Both the position numbers and the translations under genes were made by a program. Of a DNA stretch of 32,045 bases, positions 7,313 through 15,456 are shown one piece after another. The stretch covers positions 1-32,045 of the forward strand of contig JAQUCE010000060.1 in assembly GCA_028686345.1 (NCBI GenBank), given 5' to 3'. The notes under the pieces are model-generated. The model saw only the letters and a program-made list of their open reading frames with translations. It had not been told where the DNA came from and did no database searches. Source of the stretch: Kiritimatiellia bacterium. Its GTDB lineage: Bacteria > Verrucomicrobiota > Kiritimatiellia > RFP12 > UBA1067. Position 1 is the stretch's first letter, and each line of letters opens with the position of its first letter.

Positions 7313-8311
7313 TCAATCCAATTCTAACAGATCATGTGATACCCGGCGGATGCCAAGGTTATATTGTATTAACAGAGAGACCAACTGCACGCCGTTCATT
7401 AGTGCAACAGGTGTCTTGTCGGGCTGGTTTGCCTCTTCTATCGCTCCTTTACTGAAATTGCTGGTTGTGATTATCAGGCCTTGTTCATGTATTCCTAGGC
7501 TTCCCCTGACCTGTTGTACTGTCGGACTTTGGATATTCCGTTTCCATCGCTTAACCTGAACAGCCATCTTTATACGGATCACATCACCGATTTGAAGAAT
7601 GCCACGAACGTCGATACCTCCGTCATTGGCATATTTTGTCACTTCTATACTTTCAAACCCCATCTCTGCCAATAACTGACTGACCAATTCTTCAAAAAGC
7701 TCCGGCCTGATTGACAATAATTTCTGATGAAGCTTCTTACGAACCTCTTTGTTATGTTTGGATATTTCATAAGGCAGGCCCGTTTCACCCCACTCGATCA
7801 GAGAGTAATAAGCTGGTGAAGTCCTAACAAACCGACCGAGTTCCCCTTTGGATTGTGACCTTTTAATATCAGTCACCAACTGGGCATTCATGGTTGCATC
7901 CGGTGTTTTGCCACTGCTTTTCAACCATCCGAGATTTACAGCTTTTTCAGTTATATCCCGATAATGAAGGGATGTTCCTTTTGATGTCCTTTTTAGAACT
8001 AGCTCTGCTGCATCCAGGAATGAGACCGCCTTATGCTTTTTCGGTGAGACTACATAGGGAGAGATCTCTTCCGGTTCCGCAGCCTTTAACGCATTATTCA
8101 AGGCAAAAGTATTTGGAGCGATTTTAACGAAGACCGATTTTTCTCCGCTCTTTTTGATATCCGTATAAATGCACGCGCCAATAGTAGCATCTGGAGTTCT
8201 TCCCGATGTTTCCCAAAGCCCGTCTTCACTCACACGCTTGGCAATCTCCTTGGAACTCAACGGCTTTCCCGCCATTCTCAATGTTTGTATTACTGCATCA
8301 ATTAATTTCAT
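7313..8311 (-). CDS. mrr: Mrr-type restriction endonuclease with two HARE-HTH domains
   Basis: The product has 332 residues. Two winged-helix HARE-HTH-like repeats come first (about 1-72 and 96-172), each containing the phrase SGRTPDAT or SGKTPDAT. The Mrr catalytic domain (about 195-310) follows, with the PD-(D/E)xK signature: Glu207, GGIDVRG with Asp234, and QVKRW with Gln252/Lys254. Proteins of this type cut DNA carrying foreign methylation (type IV restriction). The ATG at 8311 is preferred because GGAGGAAT lies just upstream. The frame also extends 17 codons further up without support. It lies 101 bases downstream of the fic gene. Confidence 0.88.
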   Translation of the reverse strand: MKLIDAVIQTLRMAGKPLSSKEIAKRVSEDGLWETSGRTPDATIGACIYTDIKKSGEKSVFVKIAPNTFALNNALKAAEPEEISPYVVSPKKHKAVSFLDAAELVLKRTSKGTSLHYRDITEKAVNLGWLKSSGKTPDATMNAQLVTDIKRSQSKGELGRFVRTSPAYYSLIEWGETGLPYEISKHNKEVRKKLHQKLLSIRPELFEELVSQLLAEMGFESIEVTKYANDGGIDVRGILQIGDVIRIKMAVQVKRWKRNIQSPTVQQVRGSLGIHEQGLIITTSNFSKGAIEEANQPDKTPVALMNGVQLVSLLIQYNLGIRRVSHDLLELD

Positions 8312-8412
8312 GTTTATTCCTCCACTCGCGGTAGACCGCAACAAGCATTCAACATATACCAAAAATCCCTGCTAACCTACCAATTCAACTGCAACTGATT
8401 AACCCGTTAAGT

Positions 8413-9585
8413 CTAAATCGGGGGATGACTCTTATACCCCTTACTCAGAAACGCTGGTGCCTCATTCAGAATATCCATAATGCCCTGCGCACAATAAACC
8501 CGATTTCGTTTAGATGCATCAACTTGCACTAACACGCCTGATTCTATTAACTTATCAACTCCCCTCTGCGCGGTTGAAAACGCCAAATCCAATTTCTCGG
8601 ATATCCGCTTTAACGTACAGTATGGGTTTTCCTCAATCATCTCTAATATTCTTAAGGGCACTTTGCTTCGTCCTATTGCTTGCTGACGCCACATAATCAA
8701 TAAAGAGTTCATTCTTTCCGCACGGCTAAGGGCATCCTCCGACATGCGGGCAACACCGTTAAGAAAATACTCAATCCACTCGTTCCATGCTCCTTTTTTG
8801 GTTACACCAGCAAGTCCACTGTAATAGTCACTCCGAGTTGCTTCGAAGAATGCACTTAAATATAATAGGGGTGTGGGTAGAACACCTCTTTCGATCAGGA
8901 ACAGTGTAATCAGCAACCGGCCAACACGACCATTACCATCTAAAAAAGGGTGTATTGCTTCAAACTGGCTGTGAAGCATCGCGACTTGAATCAAAGGTGG
9001 CAATGACCGATCATGCAAAAAAATCTCCCATTCCGCTAGGCATTTCATAAGCTCCGAAACTGGCGGCGGCACGTACGAAGCATTCTGGAGTGTACAACCT
9101 GGAATACCTATCCAATTTTGCGAACGCCTAAATTCGCCAGGAGTGGCATGTCCACCTCGAACACCTTTCATCAGTTTTGCATGCAACTCCAAAACAAGGC
9201 GTAGAGATAAAGGAAGCTCCTTCAACCGACAAATACCATATTCAAGAGCGATCACATAATTTCCGACTTCTCGTAAATCATCAGGACTTCTTTCAACAGA
9301 AGCTCCTGCATCAGAAATCAGAAGTTCACCCAATGTTGCCTGTGTTCCTTCAATACGGCTGGAAAGAACCGCCTCTCGTTTTATGAATGGCCTCATCAGC
9401 AAGTGCGGGTTCTGAAGAGCACGCCCTTCTCCTGCCAGTTGCCCAATCAACCTATCGGCATCAGAGAGGGCACGTAATAATGACTTTGAAAAAACAATAT
9501 CAGGCGGCAATTGATCCGGCACAAAAGCCTGATAACCGCCTGAACAATTAACAAATCGTCCTGATCCATGTCCTTTAACATTCAT
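8413..9585 (-). CDS. fic: Fic family AMP-transferase, complete
   Basis: The product has 390 residues. The inhibitory helix motif SxxxEG (SSRIEGT, 75-81) is near the N-terminus, the active-site motif HPFLDGNGR is intact at 212-220, and a C-terminal winged helix (about 308-368) follows. This is the layout of self-inhibited Fic proteins with a DNA-binding domain, which transfer AMP (or another nucleotide part) to target proteins. No Shine-Dalgarno sequence precedes the ATG. Instead a near-consensus promoter ends 7 nt before it, so the mRNA is probably leaderless. It is first in the cluster with mrr. A second, broken Fic gene lies at 3204-3883. Confidence 0.88.
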   Translation of the reverse strand: MNVKGHGSGRFVNCSGGYQAFVPDQLPPDIVFSKSLLRALSDADRLIGQLAGEGRALQNPHLLMRPFIKREAVLSSRIEGTQATLGELLISDAGASVERSPDDLREVGNYVIALEYGICRLKELPLSLRLVLELHAKLMKGVRGGHATPGEFRRSQNWIGIPGCTLQNASYVPPPVSELMKCLAEWEIFLHDRSLPPLIQVAMLHSQFEAIHPFLDGNGRVGRLLITLFLIERGVLPTPLLYLSAFFEATRSDYYSGLAGVTKKGAWNEWIEYFLNGVARMSEDALSRAERMNSLLIMWRQQAIGRSKVPLRILEMIEENPYCTLKRISEKLDLAFSTAQRGVDKLIESGVLVQVDASKRNRVYCAQGIMDILNEAPAFLSKGYKSHPPI

Positions 9586-9592
9586 AGCTTTG

Positions 9593-9621
9593 ATAATAAG
9601 ACATTAAACGAGAATAGTCAA
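9593..9621 (-). promoter_or_regulatory. Promoter of the fic-mrr operon, likely leaderless
   Basis: Minus-strand TTGACT (9616-9621) and TATTAT (9593-9598) are 17 bp apart, each 5 of 6 to the sigma70 consensus. Only seven bases (9586-9592) separate the -10 box from the fic ATG. The expected transcription start is therefore the A of ATG or one base away. Confidence 0.65.
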
Positions 9622-9736
9622 CACGCTTATTATCGGTAACGCCTGAAATCGAGAATAGAGGAAAGCTCCCTCTTTCGTGTCTTTTACGCCTTTTTGCGGC
9701 AATTCCTTTTTCCCTTTGCTTCGCTGTATTTAGCCG

Positions 9737-10613
9737 CGCGCAGCCTACAAGCCAATGCAACACTTAAAGAGTTGAAAACGGCCATGCGGTAAAGTACACT
9801 TCCTTTATGCGACAAAACATGAAAGGAGGCTATATGTCCTTTACACGCATGACCAGTGAAGAGCGTAGACTAATCTACGCTTGGAAGCAAGACGGAAAGT
9901 CAATGCGCGAGATGGCGCGGCTTTTGGGGCGCGATGCGAGCTCGATAAGCCGCGAAATTCGGCGGAACACTGGCGAACGGGGATATCGTCCGAAACAGGC
10001 GCAGGAAATGGCTGATGCCAGGGCGAAGCGGGCGGGGCCGAGACTATTCACGGAGGAAATTCGGTTGGAAGTCGAGGCTAAACTGTGCGAAGGCTAGACA
10101 CCTGAGATCATTTGCGGACGGGCGAAGTTTGAGGGACGGGCGCACGTGTGTCCAGAGACGATATACACGCACATCTATAAAAATGCGAAAGCGGGCGGAG
10201 CTCTTTGGAAAAACTTGCCGCGCGTAACGCGCTACACGCTTGTCGGATGGTCGCCCACCAAGGATGCGGACTCAATTACGCAGGTGATTATACGCCTTCT
10301 GAAGTCTATTGGAATCGCATGTACGGGTATCACATTTGATAATGGCAAAGAATTCTCCATGCATGAGGTGATTGCCCGTGAGTTAAACGTGGACGTTTTC
10401 TTTGCTCGACCTTACCATTCATGGGAAAGAGGAACCAATGAGAATACGAACGGATTGATCAGGCGCCTGTTTCCGAAAGGCGTATCTTTCGCGACCATCA
10501 GCGAGGATGACCTGCGCAAGATCGACGTTTTTTTAAACGAACGGCCACGCAAGTGCCTCGGCTGGCAGACTCCAAGGGAGGTGATGACTGCCTTTCTTGC
10601 CTCTGCCGCCTGA
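9737..10613 (+). mobile_element. Defective IS30-family element, copy A
   Basis: From 9737 to 10423 this element is matched, in inverted orientation, by 21136-21822 (687 bp). Sequence identity is apparently complete, since all translated frames agree. Copy A continues to the end of the transposase frame. The left end contains the stretch TGCAACACTTAAAGAGTTGAA, but I cannot find its inverted partner to the right. The right boundary is therefore open, and the end given is that of the coding frame. A hairpin CCGCCTG/CAGGCGG (10606-10612, 10626-10632) overlaps the stop codon. Confidence 0.75.
9834..10613 (+). pseudogene. IS30 transposase, amber codon and internal deletion
   Basis: The ATG at 9834 follows a strong AAAGGAGG. 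The N-terminal HTH region is standard for IS30 (TSEERRLIYAWKQDGKSMRE, SSISREIRRN). A TAG at 10095-10097 replaces the Trp that normally begins the next block, and the same frame then continues (TPEIICGRAKFEG). A second lesion joins LWKNLPR directly to VTRYTLVGW. This removes about 60 residues that should include the first catalytic Asp (GDWEGD-type motif). The second Asp (TFDNGKEF) and the Glu region (RGTNENTNGLIRR) are retained. The protein cannot be active. Confidence 0.85.
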
Positions 10614-10708
10614 CAGATAAACTGACAGGCGGGGACTGGGCAAGTCAAACAATCCACCAAACGCAAAGGGGGGCCAGCTCCCCAAACCCCCCGAGGTTTT
10701 TCGCATTC

Positions 10709-10775
10709 GGGAAGAGGCTAAAAGACCGGCGAATTAAAGCAAACTCGCCGGTCTCCGGGCTTTTCGCCTCTTCCG
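10709..10775. repeat. Long imperfect stem-loop
   Basis: Three stem segments stack: GGAAGAGGC (10710-10718) with GCCTCTTCC (10766-10774), AAAAG (10720-10724) with CTTTT (10760-10764), and ACCGGCGA (10725-10732) with TCGCCGGT (10745-10752). A seven-base bulge lies on the 3' side. It may be a bidirectional transcription stop between the IS30 copy and the leftward genes beyond 11095, or the remains of a mobile-element end. Confidence 0.5.
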
Positions 10776-11094
10776 TGTTCCAGCGCTCGGGTTGCGCCTC
10801 CGCAGAGCCCTATCCTCTGAAACACGCAGTAATGATAGCAAAACTAGTCGTTTTGACACAACAACCATACGCCACATATATTGACATCATATGCGTTACA
10901 CCCCGAATTTGCGCTTCAATGGATACAAATTCCTAAAACTCCCATCGAAAGTTTGACTATTCGGAGAAAACGTGTGTTTCGGCTTGTTTTATAGCCAGAT
11001 TTGCCCTTGCAACGGCTGCATGACTATGTCAAAATATTTCCAATCCATAATTTACAGGAAGTGTGCCCGCTGCAAGGGTGACGTGTTGCATTGA
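10776..11094. other. Gene-free interval
   Basis: No supported coding frame is present. The only structure seen is a spaced inverted repeat, CCCTTGCA (11004-11011) with TGCAAGGG (11071-11078), just before the truncated DUF3800-like gene. Confidence 0.45.
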
Positions 11095-11277
11095 CTACTG
11101 GTTGTCGGCATCTTTAAGTTTTTGCCATTTGAATTCTTTAATAGCAGAATCTTTTAATAATGTTACCAAATCAATATAGATGGTGTTTTTGTGTTCAGCG
11201 TTATGCGAAAACGCTGCTATGCTCCTATACCTTTCCCCAGTTATATAACTTTCATCTGTATAAATTTCGAAGTTCAT
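11095..11277 (-). pseudogene. N-terminal fragment of a DUF3800-like protein
   Basis: The frame from ATG 11277 reads MNFEIYTDESYITGERYRSI, then a stretch ending in IKEFKWQKLKDA, and stops after 60 residues. This matches the start of DUF3800-type proteins, which are nuclease-like (RNase H-like) and 200 or more residues long. The DES motif near the N-terminus carries the first acidic residue. Everything after the first block is missing, so it is a remnant. It lies downstream of the DUF488 operon and on the same strand. Confidence 0.6.
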
Positions 11278-11393
11278 ATCTTTGTCGTCCAACAGCATTA
11301 TTAACTGGACTACAATCGTCCTGTTATCTTTATTTAATCACCAGAGTACTTTACCATTTCACGCGAAAAACAACAATTTTAAAAGCCTACTAT

Positions 11394-11978
11394 TCAAATT
11401 CCGAGCTCAAGTTGCTTGGATGCATTGGGGCCTACAAAAGGAAAAGGAGCAACGCCGACGATTACCCATGGATTGGGAGCTGAGCTGTGCCAGCGCTGTG
11501 TTGTGCCAAGGAATAGATGCAAATCTGTTTTGAGAAAACGATTTAGGTACGTTTCACGGATTTTTTCAATAGCAATCTGCTCGTTTGAATACTTCCAGAA
11601 GAGCGCTCCGATTTCCCAGTCCAGTATTTGCATGGTATGCTCTTTATCCAGCTCATCTAGAAACCGATAAGAGAATTTATAAGGCAGTTTACGGACGACT
11701 TTAAAAGTTTTGCGCCATTCATTATCCTCGAAAAGGTCGGGTTGCATCAACTGGCTCCGCATAGCATCAAGCTTGTTCTGCGCATTACTGATTAAATCGC
11801 ATTCAATCCACTCATACTTTTTATAACGCTTTAAGTCATCAATTCTTCGGAATGGAACAGGGTAAATACGGATCCAGTTGCCGTCCTCGCGTAGGCCTGC
11901 CGTGCAAACTGTTTCCCCATATTTGTTTGAAAGAGTTGGGTACGTTTTGACAGTAATGAGAATACGTTCTACGGGCAT
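11394..11978 (-). CDS. Conserved partner protein of DUF488 proteins, function unknown
   Basis: The product has 194 residues. Characteristic blocks are RILITVKTYPTLSNKYGETV, the following CTAGLREDGNWIRIYPVPFR, YKKYEWIEC (residues 52-60), the helix MQILDWEIGALFW and the C-terminal TDLHLFLGTTQRWHSSAPNP. I know this type as the usual neighbour of DUF488 proteins, but no activity is established. The ATG at 11978 is chosen because GGAG stands about 7 bases before it, although a TTG one codon earlier is in frame. It starts 13 bases after the DUF488 gene and must be cotranscribed with it. Confidence 0.75.
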   Translation of the reverse strand: MPVERILITVKTYPTLSNKYGETVCTAGLREDGNWIRIYPVPFRRIDDLKRYKKYEWIECDLISNAQNKLDAMRSQLMQPDLFEDNEWRKTFKVVRKLPYKFSYRFLDELDKEHTMQILDWEIGALFWKYSNEQIAIEKIRETYLNRFLKTDLHLFLGTTQRWHSSAPNPWVIVGVAPFPFVGPNASKQLELGI

Positions 11979-11991
11979 CAAAATCTCCGTT

Positions 11992-12876
11992 TTACAGGTT
12001 AACCGCCTGCATTTTCAATGGTTTTAAGACAGCAAGAGCAACGCGTGTGCGGTGACAGTATTCAGGCAGTCGCTCATAGCAAGTCAGTGCAACACATTCA
12101 CCGGATTTAATCCAGCTTGAGATCTCTTGCACGGTTTCTGTCTGGTCTGTCAAAGTGGTCTGTTCGTATCTTTGGAACAATGCCTGGTAGTCTGCCAACG
12201 AATTCAGTATCCTGCGTTTATCAGAGTCGATTCCCAGCTGAGGCCGATGCTCATATTGGATTCCGAGATCTGCGCATGCCTCTGACAGTTTTTTCTTTGA
12301 AAATCCGAATTTGCGACTTAAAGCATTTTTGCGCACATCACAAAGAATGGTGACACCAGCTTCCAAAAGAGCATTCATATACCCTTCCAGACTCCGTCCC
12401 TCGTAGCCAAGAGAGCATAATTTAGATTTGGCTCTTTCGGAACCGGCTTCTTCAATAGAAAGTAATACATCAGGGTCATTTTTTAAAATATCTCGGGCAA
12501 TCCTGCTGCGTGTTGCCCAAAACGGATACTCGCGATAAGTATGTGCTATCAGGCGTTCGCCGCGGAGATTCATTTGGCGGGTACAAAAGAACTTTACTTG
12601 TGCAAAAGCTATATACGTTTTCGCGGCTTTTTCTCCCGATTCGGTAAGCTCCCAGTCTTCATGTCGAACAAGGTGTCCCTTATCAGTGAGGCGTGTTTTA
12701 TCTGCAATCGACGTAAACGAATAACATCCTTTTTTAAAAGGAACAAACTCGTAGCTCGGCTCATGTTCACACGACTTGGTATAAAGGAAAAGGAGCTTTT
12801 GAAAGTCAAGCTTCCCCAGCTTCCCTCCATTTGCCGCTAACATCGCCAGCAATAACTTCTGTCTTTTGTAAATCAT
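11992..12876 (-). CDS. DUF488 protein with N-terminal Panacea-like domain
   Basis: The product has 294 residues. The first 130 or so (LDFQKLLFLYTKSCEHEP, YEFVPFKKGCYSFTSIADK) resemble the helical DUF4065/Panacea type of domain known from antitoxins and proteolysis adaptors. Residues 155-285 are DUF488: SLGYEGRSLEGYMNALLEAG, CDVRKNALSRKFGFSKKKL, and a Cys/His block CYERLPEYCHR at 266-276. DUF488 has no established reaction. There is no ribosome binding site, and a promoter ends 6 nt before the ATG, which points to a leaderless mRNA. With the 11394-11978 gene it forms a conserved two-gene unit that I would treat as a candidate defence or stress module. Confidence 0.78.
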   Translation of the reverse strand: MIYKRQKLLLAMLAANGGKLGKLDFQKLLFLYTKSCEHEPSYEFVPFKKGCYSFTSIADKTRLTDKGHLVRHEDWELTESGEKAAKTYIAFAQVKFFCTRQMNLRGERLIAHTYREYPFWATRSRIARDILKNDPDVLLSIEEAGSERAKSKLCSLGYEGRSLEGYMNALLEAGVTILCDVRKNALSRKFGFSKKKLSEACADLGIQYEHRPQLGIDSDKRRILNSLADYQALFQRYEQTTLTDQTETVQEISSWIKSGECVALTCYERLPEYCHRTRVALAVLKPLKMQAVNL

Positions 12877-12882
12877 AGAATT

Positions 12883-12911
12883 ATTTTATATCATATGTTG
12901 TTATAAAACAA
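12883..12911 (-). promoter_or_regulatory. Promoter of the DUF488 operon, likely leaderless
   Basis: Minus-strand TTGTTT (12906-12911) and TAAAAT (12883-12888) are separated by 17 bp. Six bases (12877-12882) separate the -10 box from the ATG. An overlapping TATAAA (12885-12890) is an alternative -10. No Shine-Dalgarno sequence fits in the gap. Confidence 0.55.
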
Positions 12912-12926
12912 GGATTGCTTTCACAA

Positions 12927-13073
12927 TCAGGAATGTTTTAATCCATGTGCAATTGTATCAGCACTTAAGTCTTGTTCATTGGACCATGCAATTCCACAAA
13001 AGAAAGGCTTTACCTGCTTGAAATAGCTTTTGTCTTTCAACTGGGTAAATACTCCTTTTTCAAGTTTGTTTGT
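12927..13073 (-). pseudogene. C-terminal fragment of a DUF2442 protein
   Basis: The last 48 codons of a longer frame (LEKGVFTQLKDKSYFKQV, then GIAWSNEQDLSADTI) match the second half of DUF2442 proteins. These are small proteins of about 80-90 residues, often beside RelE-like toxins or DUF4160 proteins. The part upstream in this frame (SHFRSRSSERQAQHC) does not resemble the DUF2442 N-terminus, so the 5' half has been replaced or lost. No start or ribosome binding site is seen at the fragment boundary. Confidence 0.5.
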
Positions 13074-13163
13074 TAGACCTGCACGACAATGCTGCGCCTG
13101 CCTTTCTGACGATCTGCTTCTAAAATGGCTGCAAAACTCGACCTTCGATTCAATGTTTTGCAC

Positions 13164-13484
13164 TCACGTGAAGACCAACTGCAAGCGGTGCTTGGTTTTG
13201 AGTTCGGTCATTCCACTGCGGATTTCATTCTCAGTGAACTTAGGCTTTAACTCACGGATTTTGCCGATAGCTTGATCATAGGTCATTTTCTCCGCATCGT
13301 GTTTGGTTTCTTTGTTGAGATAAATAATGGTGGTCAGGAGTTCGAGCTCTTTGGCACTCTTCCCTCCAAACGCTGAAACCAAATTCTTAATGTGCAGAGT
13401 GTTGGTTTTCAGAAACCCATCAGCATCCTCCAAGCATGCCTCAATACGCTCACCAGGCTTGATCACATAACCGTGCCCGATTCT
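13164..13484 (-). pseudogene. 3' fragment of a helical protein, family not recognised
   Basis: The final 105 or so codons of a long frame are protein-like: YVIKPGERIEACLEDADGFL, LVSAFGGKSAKELELLTTII, KIRELKPKFTENEIRSGMTE. The upstream part of the same frame (from 13862) is low in protein character and covers the palindromic repeat at 13632-13695, so it is not the true N-terminus. The helices resemble the C-terminal half of DUF4065-like proteins, but I am not sure. It seems to have lost its 5' part. Confidence 0.4.
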
Positions 13485-13631
13485 CCTGTGGCTCGAGCAG
13501 GGTTGACGGATGAGCGAGGATATCAATGCCATTAAAAAAAATAGTATACACTGTCCATTCTCCGGGAACGAGTTCGAAATTGAATGCATTTTGAACCCAA
13601 ACCCGGGCGCACCTGCGAATCGGTGCAATAA

Positions 13632-13695
13632 TCCACCGTATAACGGCGGATTTACTTTATTTGCAATATAAGTATGTCCTCCGCTATGCGGTGGA
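13632..13695. repeat. REP-like palindromic repeat, copy 2
   Basis: TCCACCGTATAACGGCGGA (13632-13650) pairs with TCCTCCGCTATGCGGTGGA (13677-13695), with three mismatches in 19. The 3' arm contains the same CCGCTATGCGGTGGA word as copy 1 (2710-2724). The loop again carries a short inner stem, TACTT with AAGTA. Apart from this and the iterons, 13485-14031 contains no gene I can support. Confidence 0.6.
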
Positions 13696-13905
13696 CAACA
13701 ATTATTTTGAAGGTTATCCGGTAATATGCATTGACTCGCAGATGCGCCCTTTAAGCCCTTACACGGGATAGGAGGGCATATGAAAAGCGATGGATGAGAC
13801 GACGGCGGGTATTGGAGCGAACAGCCTTCACTGGATTGCATCCCGAGCCTCACGAAGAGCATCCTCTGTGTTTCGTGCGGATGTATTGCCCTCCTTGTTT
13901 ACCCT

Positions 13906-13997
13906 CAAGTTACCGAACGTTCAGCCCACAAATTAGCGAATATTTAACCTGCAAGTTAGCGAATGCTTTCTTGACAAAAGAGCGAACTAATGACATC
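13906..13997 (+). repeat. Four phased 23-bp direct repeats (iterons)
   Basis: Units begin at 13906, 13929, 13952 and 13975, exactly 23 bp apart. Their first 13 bases read CAAGTTACCGAAC, CAAATTAGCGAAT, CAAGTTAGCGAAT and CAAAAGAGCGAAC (consensus CAARTTAGCGAAY), while the other 10 bases vary. The array ends about 35 bases before the ATPase ATG. A TTGACA at 13971-13976 bridges units three and four and could be a -35 box, although no good -10 follows. The layout suggests repeated binding sites for a regulator or a DNA-bound oligomer. Confidence 0.6.
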
Positions 13998-14031
13998 CTA
14001 TCCACATTCACACAGAGAGAAGGGATGTAAA

Positions 14032-15282
14032 ATGGCTTATTATCCGCGCATTGCCGATGCCGTACTCACCAAAGGACTGACAAGCTCCGGCGCCGTTCTG
14101 ATCGAGGGAGCTAAAGGCTGTGGAAAAACAGAAACCGCAACAAGGACAGCGAAAAGCGATGTTCATTTCGACACAGACCCTGATGTCGCAATAAAAATGG
14201 ATATTGACCCCAACCTTGTTCTCAACGGTGAAGCGCCACGCCTTTTAGATGAATGGCAGCTTTTCCCCCGAATATGGGATTTTGCGCGTAGGGAAATCGA
14301 TAAGCGGAAAAAAAAGGGACAATTTATCCTCACTGGTTCCGCTACGCCAGACGAACAGGCACGCCGTCATTCCGGAGCCGGTCGCTTTTCAGTCATGCGA
14401 ATGCGCCCCATGTCTTGGTTTGAACGCGAATGGTCGTCAGGCGAAGTGTCACTAAAATCAATTTTCGATGGCGATGCGTTTCAGTCAGCGAGTACGGATT
14501 TTTCGATTGAGGGGCTCAGTGAAAAAATAGCTTTGGGCGGTTGGCCAGGTCTTATCGGAGAGAATTCAGCGGCCGCCTTTGAGTTCACAAGAAATTACGT
14601 CACGTTAATTGCAGAGGTAGATGTAGACCGCGTTTCAGAGCGACGGCGAAATTCCCTTAAAGTGTTGCGATTCATCCGCTCCCTCTCGAGAAACATTTCT
14701 ACCGAAGCTTCTGTGCGAGCCATCGCCTCTGACGCTGGGGGTAGCGACGACACGCTGGACAACGAAACGGCCAGCGCGTACCTTCAGGCACTTGAACGGT
14801 TGATGGTCACCGAAAACCTACCAGCCTGGAATCCGCATATTCGCTCTTCCGCCGCGCTTCGCAAATCGCCGAAGCGACATTTTTGCGATCCTTCGCTTGC
14901 ACTCGGCGCACTCGGGATAACGGCAAAAAAACTAGCCTCTGACTTAAACTTTCTCGGAATGCTCTTCGAATCAGTCGTTATCCGGGATTTGCGCGTGTAC
15001 GCTTGGGCGGATGGAGGAAGCGTTTCGCACTACCGAGACGCAAGCGGACACGAAGTCGACGCGATTATTGAATTTCCGGACGGCAACTGGGGTGCTTTCG
15101 AGGTAAAAATGGGGATGGGAGCAGTCGATCAAGCTGCGGCCAACTTGCTCGCCTTTGCAGAAAAAATTGATACCTCAAAAACACCTGCCGCATCAGCCCT
15201 GTGCGTCATTACAGGCAATGGATTCGCCCATCGCCGATCCGATGGCGTCTGCGTCATCCCCCTTGCGACACTGCGTGACTAA
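14032..15282 (+). CDS. AAA-type ATPase with DUF4143 domain
   Basis: The product has 416 residues. Walker A is GAKGCGKT (26-33), Walker B is RLLDEWQ (Asp73/Glu74), and a sensor-like block FILTGSATP lies at 98-106. The C-terminal DUF4143 part contains a nuclease-fold-like signature, Glu-Val-Asp-Ala-Ile-Ile-Glu-Phe followed by FEVKMG (near residues 340-363). These ATPases are abundant in bacteria. Their function is not established, although toxin-antitoxin and DNA-related roles have been proposed. The ATG at 14032 is preferred to an upstream in-frame ATG because AAGGGATG precedes it and homologues start at YYPRI. Four 23-bp iterons lie immediately upstream. Confidence 0.85.
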   Translation: MAYYPRIADAVLTKGLTSSGAVLIEGAKGCGKTETATRTAKSDVHFDTDPDVAIKMDIDPNLVLNGEAPRLLDEWQLFPRIWDFARREIDKRKKKGQFILTGSATPDEQARRHSGAGRFSVMRMRPMSWFEREWSSGEVSLKSIFDGDAFQSASTDFSIEGLSEKIALGGWPGLIGENSAAAFEFTRNYVTLIAEVDVDRVSERRRNSLKVLRFIRSLSRNISTEASVRAIASDAGGSDDTLDNETASAYLQALERLMVTENLPAWNPHIRSSAALRKSPKRHFCDPSLALGALGITAKKLASDLNFLGMLFESVVIRDLRVYAWADGGSVSHYRDASGHEVDAIIEFPDGNWGAFEVKMGMGAVDQAAANLLAFAEKIDTSKTPAASALCVITGNGFAHRRSDGVCVIPLATLRD

Positions 15283-15300
15283 TGTCCGCGCACGGCGCTA

Positions 15301-15456
15301 AATCTCAGTCAGGAGAAGCTGGCTCATGCTCTCGGCATCAGCTTCGCCACCGTCAATCGCTGGGAGAATGGAAGAAACTCGCCTTCTAATCTGGCTAAAA
15401 AACAGTTTTTAGCTTTCTGCAACGAACAACGCGACAAGGGGAAGCTGCATGACTAA
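15301..15456 (+). pseudogene. XRE-type HTH regulator, N-terminus missing
   Basis: In the same frame as the ATPase and starting six codons after its stop, the sequence encodes NLSQEKLAHALGISFATVNR, then WENGRNSPS and a lysine-rich tail ending GKLHD. This is the helix-turn-helix core of a small XRE regulator without a start codon or its first 10-15 residues. Its stop overlaps the start of the radC remnant, so the two were once an operon. The ATPase gene seems to have been recombined into its 5' end. Confidence 0.6.

Noticed and set aside
13780..13797. Five-codon ORF (MKSDG) with a strong AGGAGGG before it
   Set aside because: It is too short to interpret. The Shine-Dalgarno sequence may be left from a deleted gene.
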